A DNA stretch of 64,000 bases from Gymnothorax reevesii (taxonomy: Eukaryota; Chordata; Actinopteri; Anguilliformes; Muraenidae), in contig CM056583.1 of the NCBI GenBank assembly GCA_029721435.1, positions 90,258,120 through 90,322,119 of the forward strand, written 5' to 3'. Below the pieces are notes generated by a model. That model was given only the letters and a program-made list of their open reading frames with translations. It had not been told where the DNA came from and did no database searches. Both the position numbers and the translations under genes were made by a program. Positions 38,601-50,600 of the stretch are shown here, piece after piece. Each line of letters opens with the position of its first letter. Position 1 is the stretch's first letter.

Positions 38601-41600
38601 TTCTGTTTGCTGAGGGCAGTCGGGGGCAAGAAAGGAGCCGCACGGGTCGGGTTGGCACCCGGCTCAGGGTTGGGCACTGCGTATCCCTGCCTCAATTTCT
38701 GATGCGCCGACCTACAAGGCAGCGGTGGGCAAAGACTGTTACCGTAAATTAGCTGACGGCAAAGTATAGTCATTTTACTGAGCCCCAAAACTAATGCAAA
38801 CACAAAGGCCCCTTCGGTGAAAGGTTTCCCGTAAAGTCCCTAGAATGTCCTTGAAAAAAATCAGTGCACCAATATGATGAAGATTTTACTTTCATGAGTA
38901 ACACATCCTCTACAACTGAAACCTCTTTATCTCAAAACAACAGAGATGATGATACAAGAATGTCTATTCAGTCAATACATACAGCAGTCAGCCATAACAT
39001 TATGACTGCTGACAGGTGAAGTGAATAACATTTACTTGTCACAGTGGGTGGGATGTATAGGCCAGCAAGTGAACATTTTGTCCTCAAAGTTGATTTGTTG
39101 GAAACAGGAAAAATGAGCAAGTGTAAGGACGTGAGTGACTTTGATAAGGGTGAAATCATGATGGCTAAATGACTGGGTCCGAACATCTCCAAAACTGCCG
39201 CTCCTTGCGGAATGTTCTCTGCTTGCAGTGGTCCGTACCTACCAAAAGTGGTACCGACCTTATGTCATACATGCATTGCATTTTTCCAACAAAGCTAGCT
39301 ACACTTTACTACCAATACTTTGCCTTTTTATGCATACGACCGTCAATATCTTGATGTTTAGAGAGTGGACCCAGTCCATAGGCTGAGAGATGCTCAACAA
39401 GTGGCAAACATTAGGCAGTGACTGGCCAAATTATCAGGCTAATTTTAGCCAGTTCAAACAAGGCTAATGCTATCATCTTACCTAATTATCTGACCAGTTT
39501 AATTCTGCATAGTTACAAATAACTGCTGAAATGGCTCTAAATGATTACTATCTATAACAAATACCGAATAGTTTCAGCATGCTGCTTCTCAACGGTGCAT
39601 CGCTCACCCCTCTTTTCATGTGAACGACTACTTTATTATGATGAGGTAAGCTGACAAAACATTATTTTTGTGATCCGATTTGCTTCTTACAACAATTACC
39701 TTAGCTTATTGTCAGCTTTTCAGCGAGAGCTATGACCTCTGAAACCATCTCTGAGAAACGTAAACTCAAGTCATCCTTTGGGACTTACATACATTGTACA
39801 AGATTGCATGCGACACCCAGTGTTTCTAAAATGAAGACAAGGGTTAATATTCCTTGTTTTATTTTTCATATTTTCCATGTCTATGAAGGGGTATTTCCAC
39901 CAAGTGCGAGACATCTGTGGCTACAACGCTGTATCCCTGGGGACTATTGTTTGGCATTCCAATTTGGCGGTATGGTTACTTCGAAATTATGATGTCATTT
40001 ATCCAGTAATTCTATACGGATCAGTGGGTGGACGTTATTTTCAAGGCGTGACCTCAGGGAATTAATTGGTGAAAACAAGCAGGATTACTTCGACGCATGA
40101 TGCGTTTTCAAAGCGATAACATCTGACGGGTATCTTCACAACATTGGTAGGAAGAAGACAAGCAAGACTAAAATTGAATTTGAATAAAACAATATTAGTC
40201 GGGTGATTATTTTGGTATTGTTGGGATTTACGAAATGAACCAAGTGCGACAACCAGTAGAATACAAAAAGGAGGCTTTATTTCTGAAGGGGGAAACCCCC
40301 CAACAGAGCTGGCAACAGTACAAAGTCCGCAATCCAAAATCAGAGTCCAAAGGGCGAAATCCAGAGTCATACACAGGGCATCATTAACAAAAATCGTAGT
40401 CAGACAAAATGTCAAAAAACAAGAATGCGGCAAAAGTACAGGGAATAGGCAAAGCTCGATATCAAGGACGGTCCAGTCAGAAAGATAAACACTGAGAAAT
40501 CAAGGCGAGAAACGTGGCACGAGAGAACGATCTGACAAGAGTGTGAACCAAACAAACATCTTATATACACATCCGGGGTAAACACATGACCAGGGAGAAC
40601 AGGTGCAATCAATGGTAACAATGATCAGGGAGAGACACATGAGGGATAAACTAATTACATGAATTTGGCTGTAGCCAAAACGCAGACAGGGATCACAAGA
40701 CAAACCTAAGTACAAAACAACAGCTCCGTTTAAGGAGTACTAAAGTGCCAAGATAAAAGAAAAGTAAAGCACAAAGTATAAGTGGAAATCCACAGAAACT
40801 TGCAGCAGAGATAATTAGGGATAGGCAAGGAGGCGGAGATTAGAATTGAGCGACTGCTGAGAGATCATTAGTCAATTAGTATGTGCAGCTATACAATCCC
40901 AAGTGCATGTCAGTAAGTTAGTAAAAATATACAAGATTAGTGTGGTTAGTAATTAGCAAAAACAATAAACTGTTAGTATGTGTTAGTATGACTGTAAAAG
41001 AGAGAGGAAGGAAGAACACGAGATCATGAAAGAAGATTGAAACCCAGAAACCAATAAATCACCCGAATGAGTGGCACGCAAGACAAGGGACCGTGAGCAA
41101 AGATACACACATGACAAGACAGGGGAGACAAAGTGCAAAGCATGGAAATGAAAACATGGCATGGAAACTAAATGATATGAACATGAAAAATAATAAAACA
41201 AGAAATCTAAATTACCACAACACAAAACACAATCCTAGGAATAGCCAGACATATGCTGTGGTCACTAAGCACAGAATACCTAAACATGGCATAGCCAGGC
41301 ACAGAACTTAAAGATGACATGCATAATCAGAATCACAACAGGTATTTCAGCAAAATAGCCGGTAACATTTACGTGAACATTTACGCTGATAAAAATAACT
41401 GGTTACTGCCTCTTAACAAGAACCCTGAGACTGCTGACTTGACTTAACAAAGTCTCTGTGCTGTGAATATCCTAATCTCTAACAATATACCAAAGCTTAG
41501 TCCAGAATCAAATTTAATCACCAACTAGATTTTCAAGACAATGTTTTCGAATGACATTGGGCCTCATGCAGCAACATTCTCTAAAATTTCTTTTATATTT

Positions 41601-44600
41601 TCTCTTTTTTTTTTTGCTCTTCAGAGTGAGACTGACGCATCTCCTGAAGGATTTGACCTGCATATTCAACAATCTAACGCAGTACAGCATAGATCTAATT
41701 AAATTAACTTGTTCAAATAAACACAACGGCGAAAGTGGAGGATGCAGTGAAAAAGTCTGACAGCTCAAGCACGAATTGGCAACAGTGGTGAGCACAGCAG
41801 TTTTTCTACTCAGTAAGCCCCTTTCAAGCCTCGTGACATGAAGCGACTAGGAGTATTACTACTCCCCCTGGATGGGATGCCAGTCCATCATAGTGTGCGA
41901 GAGCTAGATAGAGCTCCGGTTGTGTCATGAACATAATACAGGTTTTGCAGACCGAAAGTTCTGTTTGCGTGAACCGTTGCTTTTGTGGCGCAAATGAATC
42001 GATCACTTTTACAGGAATTTAATATTCAATCGATGGCAATGCAGAGAAATCGTTTGTTATACCAGAGACGTTATAGCCTTTGCGCTTCCCTATTGCTTTC
42101 ACCGGTAGCATCAGAGAGCTTGCCAGACAAACCCCTGTATCTTATGTTTAGAAACTTTTCAGAGGTTGAGTATGGACAACCAACATTATAACATTACTAA
42201 TATGTATTAAAAGAAGGATCAGCATGTTAGGTCCCCTTTAAGTTTACTAGCAGTATGCTTTCATGAACTGAAAAGTATACAACTAATTTGTGTGTATTTG
42301 TAAGTTTACTTGCCGTATACTTAAAAGTATACTTTCATTAACTGAAAAGTATGCTAGAAGTATACAAAAAGTTCACTCACAGTATACTTAAAAGTTCACT
42401 TGTGTACCTGCTCTAAAAATAAAATGTAAATGTAAACTAGATGGCTTAAACTTTAGTATACTTAAAAGTATACTTTTATAAACTTAAAGTGGGCCAATTT
42501 AGTCCCCAGAAGTTTTTAATTTGACCACTTACATGTATACGACTAGTATATTGACACTAGTAAATTTGCTACTTAAAGTATACTTGGAAATTATACTTGA
42601 CATTCACTTAAGTTTACTTGAAAAAATGAACTTGAAATGAAGTATACTTATTTTTAAGGGTAAATTTGAGCAAGCATTGAATTTCCTTGTTTGAATGGAG
42701 ATATCTTTTCGCCACTGCATTTGTAAAACAAGAGAGCCGTAACACATAACAGTAATCTTCCATGCTCAAGTACAGTTGCTTTCACATTTGATACGAGTAG
42801 CCATTCATCTGTCTCAGCAAACAGATCCGCGCGATCTCTAATAACGCACTCTCTGCACAAGGCCTGGATGGCCAAAGCGTCCAACAGCAATAGGTAAGCC
42901 ATTCAGAAGCAGAACGTATGCAAGTATCTGAGGGTTTTTATAGCTTAGTCCCAATTAGGATCAACTGGGCAAACTCTTTAGCCCAAGAGTTAAATTATAA
43001 AATCATTATAATTTCTAAAAAACATGAAACAATCAAAATTTGATGATATGATGCATTTTTAATGTTTAGGTTTTAAAACTTGTGTTTCCATGCATTGGAC
43101 AAGCAATTCATGGAGAGAGATAAACTTTCTGTTTTCTCTTATCTCAGTAAGAGTGCTCTCTACCACTCGTTAAATGTTCTCTTACCTAAGAGAAGATCAA
43201 AAATAAGAAAATATTGGTGCATCCCAGAAATCAATGGGTCAGAACAAAATAAGAAATAATTGGGGATGCGAACAAAAAAAAGTGAAAACGTGTTCTTATA
43301 TCGCTTCTTGTATGAGGCCCATTATTCTACGGTATGGAATTAACAAGCTTTTTCTGACATTAAAGGAAAAGTTACAGTTAAATGACTAAACACATCTCAT
43401 ACCACAGGAAAATGGAGTATGATAATTTGCACTTCATTAAAAAAAAATTAGGCTTTTCTTAAAGTTACATCAAGCAATGTCTGACCGCATGATGATTTTT
43501 GCAAGCACCAACTTCATTTGTAAATACACTCCGTCATCCTCTCTCTCGAACAGTTAATTAGGTTAATTGGAAACAGGTTGGTGACATGTATGCGTATAAA
43601 AAGTATCTCAGAAAGGCTGAGTCTTTCAGAAGATGGCAAGAGCGTCATCACTTGGCGAAAGACTGTGAATAACAACTTATGGATAACGTTTCTCTATGCA
43701 AGTTGCAAAAAAAAAAATTGTGGATTTCATCACGTATGTAAAGAATAAGAGAATCTGAAGAATCTCTGCACACAAGGACAACGCCCATATTCAATGGCCA
43801 TAATCGTCAAGCTCTTCCAGCGACACGTCACTGAAAACAGACAGGACATGGTCGTGAAAATCACTGCCTACGCTCAGGAGCACTTCTGAAAACCAAGTTA
43901 AAACTCAATATAAAGAAAAAGCCATATATCAAAAAGATCTAGCAATTCTGTCACCTTTTCTTGAGCTTCAGCTCATTTAAGGTCGATTGAGAGAAAGTGG
44001 AAACTCTCCAGTGAACCAATCAATCAAAATTTGAAGTTATTTTCGGAAAGAAGAGGTGATGGCAACACTGTTGTAAACATGCCCCCATCCTAACTTTTTT
44101 GAAACACGTTGATGACATCAAATAAAAAATTGAAATATATTTTTCAAAAAGCATTGAAATTTCTCAGTTTCAGCATCTGATACGTAGTCTTTGTACTATT
44201 TTTAATTAAATATAAAGTTTAAATGACTGGCAAAGCATTGCATTCTGTTTATCTTCACATTTTACAGAGTATCCCAACTCGCAATAATACATTTTCATCG
44301 AGCCACCTGTTGTCACCATTCTCTCAAATCTAGCTTAAATCTACATTTATCTGGCATGAGATAGAGGCTTCTGGAAAACCCTGAGGGCTGCTTGGCAGTT
44401 AGGGTTCTGTTTACTTAACTGGCATATTTACAATTTAAAATGCTCTTCACATCTGTCACCTGGTTATGGAATCAACTGTTAATGAAACACTCAGTCCAGC
44501 AAGGCATTATGGCCCGTATATTATCTATTATATAATATAGTATTTTTAATCTAATCTATTTTCCATTATTGGAAGTAAAGTATTCCTTTATTTTTGAACC

Positions 44601-47600
44601 AGTAGTGCCTGTACCTGGAGCATTGGCAAGAGGTTCTCTCGCCTGGGTCGATAAAGTCCCAGACTGATCCCTCTTTGGATATCTCATCTTCCGCTGTCCT
44701 CGAACTACACAAACTCCTCCTGTTGGCAAACGTTTGTGGGGGGGGGGGGGGGAGAATGGGGAGGGGGTCAGGACTGTGCCTTTTGTCACCAGTACACTCT
44801 GCTGAAGAAAGGAAATAAAGCAGACAGTTTGGGGACTGCAGAAGCTTACCTTTGCTGTGACTGATTCAGATAGCACTCCTTCCATACCTGGCCCACAGCC
44901 TGATTGGTCAGTTTCCTCCCAGAATGCTTTGGACTGAGACTGACGGAGCCAATGCTTCCATCCTGTCCCACGACAGTAGAGACCGAGGTGTGAAAGCCAC
45001 TGTCGCCTGGGGACATTGCAGAAAAGTACATAGCGTTTGCAAGCATGTTAATATTTTAGAAGGATTTGTTATCTAATCTTATTTAAGACTGTGTGGGGTG
45101 AAGCATGTGCCCACAAGGCATGCAGATTTTTACTGTAATTATATCGAGCGCTTATGAAACTCTCAAGTTGGAAACACAATGAGAAGCTGCAGTATCTGAC
45201 TGTTACAAGGAAAACTGTAGTTATTCATAAATGCCATTCTTTCTGCACCTGAAAGGGAATGTGCATGTAAATATAATCGAACTGGCTAAAATGATGACAA
45301 CTGATGAAACTAGAATGGTTTTTACATGTAAAAACAGATGTCTCCCCCTTCCCCCATTTAAAATTTTAGAGTTATGGTCCGGAAACGAGTCCCACCCTTC
45401 CATATGTCTAGGTCCAAATTGTTGCCATGGAAACAGAAAAAATGAAATTCAAAAGCAGTTCGAACCCTCAAAAGGCACATCTACATGTTATGGAGAGACA
45501 CTATATCAGATTTGGTGAGAATCGGTCGAACAGTTTCAGAGTTATGCTCTGGAAACAAATGGGAACGCCGACGCCGACACCAACGCCGACGCCAACGGGA
45601 ATTCAGGCAAAAACAATATGTCTCTCGCTCCCTCAGGAAGATGGAGGCATAATAAATAATTGAAGAGTTCATTTCCAAAAGGCAATAAGTGCCAAAATTA
45701 CAAAAATAATAATACCATAGAGCGATAGCCCTGTGCTTCTCACTTATTCTTATTTATCATGCCTTCACGGCTCAGCAGGAAGGCATAGAAAACACAATAC
45801 AAAAGAACAAGGAAGCGAGGTTCCAAAAATAGTAATAGAAGTAACACATACAACTGGGATTTAGACAACAGTACGATGTATTACTACTTTTGTAATATAA
45901 AGCAATAAAGGAACTAGGTTTCTGGATGACAAAAGGAAACACTGGCCAAATAACAAAAGTAATGGCGCTTAATTAGAGATTTACAAATTTACATGCGAAT
46001 CGCGGCAGTAAAGTCTAAACAAGACTATGGTACAACAACAGGCTTGTGAGTCTTACACAGTTTACGAGACTTCACACCGAATGGGTGCGAGAGTCTATCT
46101 TAAATAGAGAACACTATTGCAGGCACACAATAGGGAACCGCTGTAGACAATTAGGAGGAGTGTGGAATGCGGTCCGGGTCTTAATAGGCTGGTGCATTTA
46201 GAGCTGGAGGCCTGGCGCAACAGGTACCCTGTCAGTCCCCCGTCATGCGTGCAGCTCTATTCACTTGAAGAATTGTGCTATTACAGCATGCATTTTCCAA
46301 TTTTTTCTCAGTGTCAAAGTGGTAGGCTACCTGAAGACTTCATCTAACTCACCGAACAATTATCCTGCATTTGGCGGGTGGTAAGTGCCAATTTTAAACC
46401 CTGGGGTATTGATGAATGATCTCATTAGAGGAGGGAAATGGGGCCTGAGAGATATCTGATGTTGCTAAATTTGGTGAGGGATTAATATGTGATGTTAGAG
46501 TTGGTGAGGGGATTAATGTGTGATGTTAGCAGAGGCGGTGAGGGGATTAATGTGTGATGTTAGCAGAGGTGGTGAGGGGATTAATGCGTGATGTTAGCAG
46601 AGGCGGTGAGGGGATTAATGTGTGATGTTAGCAGAGGTGGTGAGGGGATTAATGTGAAATGTTAGCAGAGGCGGTGAGGGGATTAATGTGTGATGTTAGC
46701 AGAGGCGGTGAGGGGATTAATGTGTGATGTTAGAGGTGGTGAGGGGATTAATGTGTGATGTTAGCAGAGGCGGTGAGGGGATTAATGCGTGATGATAGCA
46801 GAGGCGGTGAGGGGATTAATGTGTGATGTTAGCAGGGGTGGTGAGGGGATTAATGTGAAATGTTAGCAGAGGCGGTGAGGGGATTAATGTGTGATGTTAG
46901 CAGAGGCGGTGAGGGGATTAATGTGTGATGTTAGCAGAGGCGGTGAGGAGATTAATGTGTGATGTTCGCAGAGGTAGTGAGGGGATTAATGTGTGATGTT
47001 AGCAGAGGCGGTGAGGGGATTTTTAAGTGATGTTGCTAGAGTTGGTGAGGTAAAACATGTCTGAGGTTGTTAGAGGGAAGAGTGGGGTCAGATGATTGAT
47101 GCCACTGCAGGGCAGACAGGGATTGATCCCTGATGATGTCAGAGATTGCGACTGCGGTGAACAGAAAATGACACTTTTAAGCGTGTACCTGAGCAGGGCT
47201 GTTCCGGGGAAGTAGGCGGGGTTAGTGGAATGCTGCAGTTTGATAGGTCCCTGATTGGACCTTGCCTGCCCAGTACTGCCGAAATCTGCTCCACTGGCAG
47301 GTCGCCCTGGGCGATGAGCACAAATGCTGTTGGGTAAACCATCCTTACACCACCTGAGAGTGCGACAGAACAGGGAACAGTTTCACTGCAATCGTCCCCA
47401 ACAGTAGTCCTTTCTCACCGATTAGACACCAATGACAACACTCCCTCTCCCATGAACCTTAATACGGAGCAGGTCTATTGTTCATCTCAAATGGCCACAG
47501 CTCACACAGGAGACCAAACTGAGGGATCAGACTCGAGTCAATGAATGAAACCGAAAACCAGAAACAAATAAGATTTTTGGATGAACGTAACGGAAAACAG

Positions 47601-50600
47601 CAACAAAGGCAATTTCAGCAGTTTGGCGGTGAAAATGCAATTGTCAGTTTTACAGAACTGGTAAATAATGTCATTAACCCGAGGCGCGGCGGCTGGTAAC
47701 AGTAGTCAGTCATTCCGGTCTATTTGAGCTCTCCTCGTGACTCAAACTTCGCAATTTGTACATAGTTACACTTCTAATCTTCATAGAAACATTTAAAATA
47801 TGGCCGATTTTTCGAACAAGCCTTCGTTCGGTAGAAAAAGCAGACAAAAGCTAAGAAGTTTAAGTTTCGCTACACGTAACGTACAATATACCAGTGCGCG
47901 ATAATGTGGCCGTGGGTGGGGTCAAGAGTGGGTTAAAAGCTCACACCTTAGGGCCGAGGGTTTAGCACTTCAGTCCTCTAGTTTATTGTCCAAAATAAAT
48001 TTCCAGAGGAAATTCTATACTTTAGGAGATTCACCTGTTGCCCAGGAAACTTTTCACCGGGCTGCTTGCAGGCTAAAATCAGATTTAATGACCCTGTACA
48101 GCGACCTCCCTGGCCCTGCATTCTACAGTGAGGTGGTAAGATCAATCATCTATCCAACATTAGCTGTCCTTATCTTATCCAAATTATTAAATTAAATTAC
48201 TGAAACACCGTGAGAAATAAAAAACACAGACACTAGGAAATATGTACAGTGTGGTGCTGTTCCCAGCAATACATGGGTTAGGTAGTAAATGGTTAATCTT
48301 CATATCTGATGAACTTTGATTTAAGCTTTTAGTTTTAAGCTTTATGTCGTACACAAAAAAAACCCTCCTTGCACACAATAGCTTTGTGTGACCTTTATTT
48401 GACTTCTAACATTTTCGGCCAGTTTGATTAATTGCATTGAGTGGAATGTACTTAACTCAGTTTTGTGGAACCACTTGACATTACATTATTAAGTAAATCT
48501 TACATTTCATAGGGTTTCGTTTTTTTGAGTACAGGCAAGAACCTTTTTCTGATGACATTAGATCTTTATCTAGATGATTATTAATGTTATTTGACCTTTT
48601 ATATTTGAATCGCCAGAAGATTTGTAACTGTTATCGATGTTTTTAGTATCATGTGGCTATCTGGGCTTCATGTGAGTGATTCTTGCAGTGTAGGATATAG
48701 ACATTATTCATTAAAGCAAATAATTGCAAAACAAAAAATACTTTTTTTGTCATATATTGCATTATGGATTATTTCCCCCATGGATATGTTTTAAATGGTA
48801 CAAACAGTTTTGAAAATATTGCTGACTCTCAGAAAGGAAAGTTTTGCGAGGTTCCAAATAAAATGTGAAAACTGTGTTTGATTTATTGTATATTTATTTC
48901 AATTAAAAGTTGTAGCCAAACCCAGTGGGCCTGGTTCCAAAGCAGTGTCTTGCATTTACACCCGTGCCCGCATCCATCCCATTACCGGTGCTTAATGACA
49001 GCTTCAGCACAAACGTTTGAATCATTTCTTTAAAATGAATAGAGAGGTTTGGGTTCTGGGCTGTCAGGCTACATGGTGGAGGTAAATCTTGTGCGTCACT
49101 CAATCAGCCTAATGCATAACATTTGGTGCAGTATTTGGCAACTAGAAAAGGTTAAATTTTCTGAGGAAAATTTGTGTGCTTGCTTCAGTGAGAGAAGTTG
49201 AAGAGGCTGGCTGATAACACGAAGGTGCTTGGAAACCGAGAGGCAAAGGAAATTGCTGAAGAAATGCTGAAAAACTGCTGAAAAGTAAACACAAGACTTT
49301 AAAGCTGAAAGTGATAGTTTAAGGAATTCTGACTTTTCAGCTGCATCATGTCTGAGTCTACTCCGCTTCAACCCAGCTGTAAAAAAAAAAAAAAAAAGGT
49401 GAATTGGAGTCTAGGAGGTTGATGTATCTCTCTCTATAGCTCTGTGCGTATCTAGGTATAGCTTTAGAGCAGCTTCATAGCAGAGCAAAAATGGCCGGCC
49501 ACATTGGCAGACTGCCGCAGCTGTTATTGGTCATTGTTCATTGTCAGTGTCTCCACCAGAACCGAACAGTACAACGCGGACCTCGCCAAGTAGTGAAATG
49601 CTGCTATTCACGGCTCTCTGATTATTTCTGTGCACTGCGTCTTTGCTTGCTAAATAGCAAATAATAGCAAGCTGCAAGATAACGTTAACGCATGTTGTGA
49701 TATTACTCACTGCTCCCTTTTTAGTTGGCTCGCAAACGCACAGAACATGCTCAAAATGGGTCGAACTTGAGTTTTATCATTGCTATCACTGCAGATTACA
49801 TAATCAATAGCTTGCTGACGTTAACTATTTAACTGCTCGATGAGTATGGAAAGGTTACATCTGCTGGCTTAGCAAGGATGGCAGTTACGGTCATTTTGAT
49901 ACCAGCATTTCGCCTGTTTTAGATACGATCGTAAATATATCTAGGTAGTGCGAAGTTGCTTGTATATACAGGTATAGGAGCTCAAGCAATTTTTTTCTGC
50001 TTTGCAATTTTTTACTGTGACGTGATCTCATGGCCCCGCCCTTTGAAAAGACCGGTCTTTGCTGCCCTAAATGTGCGCTCTTGGAGCTGGTTTGAGCGAT
50101 GGTAAGAATAACAATAACGAAAATTCTTTCACTGAGTTTGCCGTGGAAGAATGAGATTTGCAACAATACAACAAGAGTTGTATCAATCTTAATCCGAACG
50201 ATGATAATGCTGAGGCCAGGAAAAAGTCCATCAGAGGGCAGAATTGAGCCACAGTACAGCTGTGCCCCAATTTCACTGAGCGATTTGAGTTAATGGTCAA
50301 AGCATTTGGTCCAACGAAGATTTTAGTAAAGACGTCTCTTAAATACTACTGCCAGCACCTCAAAAATAGTATGTCCAATCTACGAAACAGAGATACCATA
50401 TTAAAGAGGAGAGTCCATTGAGCATAATTTGTCAAAATTGTGTGTCGGGCCAAAAATGTGGGAACAAGAGCAAGTTATAAAACTGTGTTTTTCAGCTTTC
50501 CAACTGGAAATTTCTGTCTCATTTAAAATAGGAGTTAATGAGTTTCGGTTTGTGCTCCTGTCGCTTTTCAGCTCATACTGCCAAAACTGTCTATCCAATT

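Larger units (their letters stand above)
38712..44614. other. med13l intron between exons 5 and 6
   Basis: About 5.9 kb. It holds transposon remnants (40230-41340 possible LTR-element internal region, 42230-42655 palindromic MITE, 43540-44290 Tc1-like). The remainder is AT-rich with no exon seen. Confidence 0.7.
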
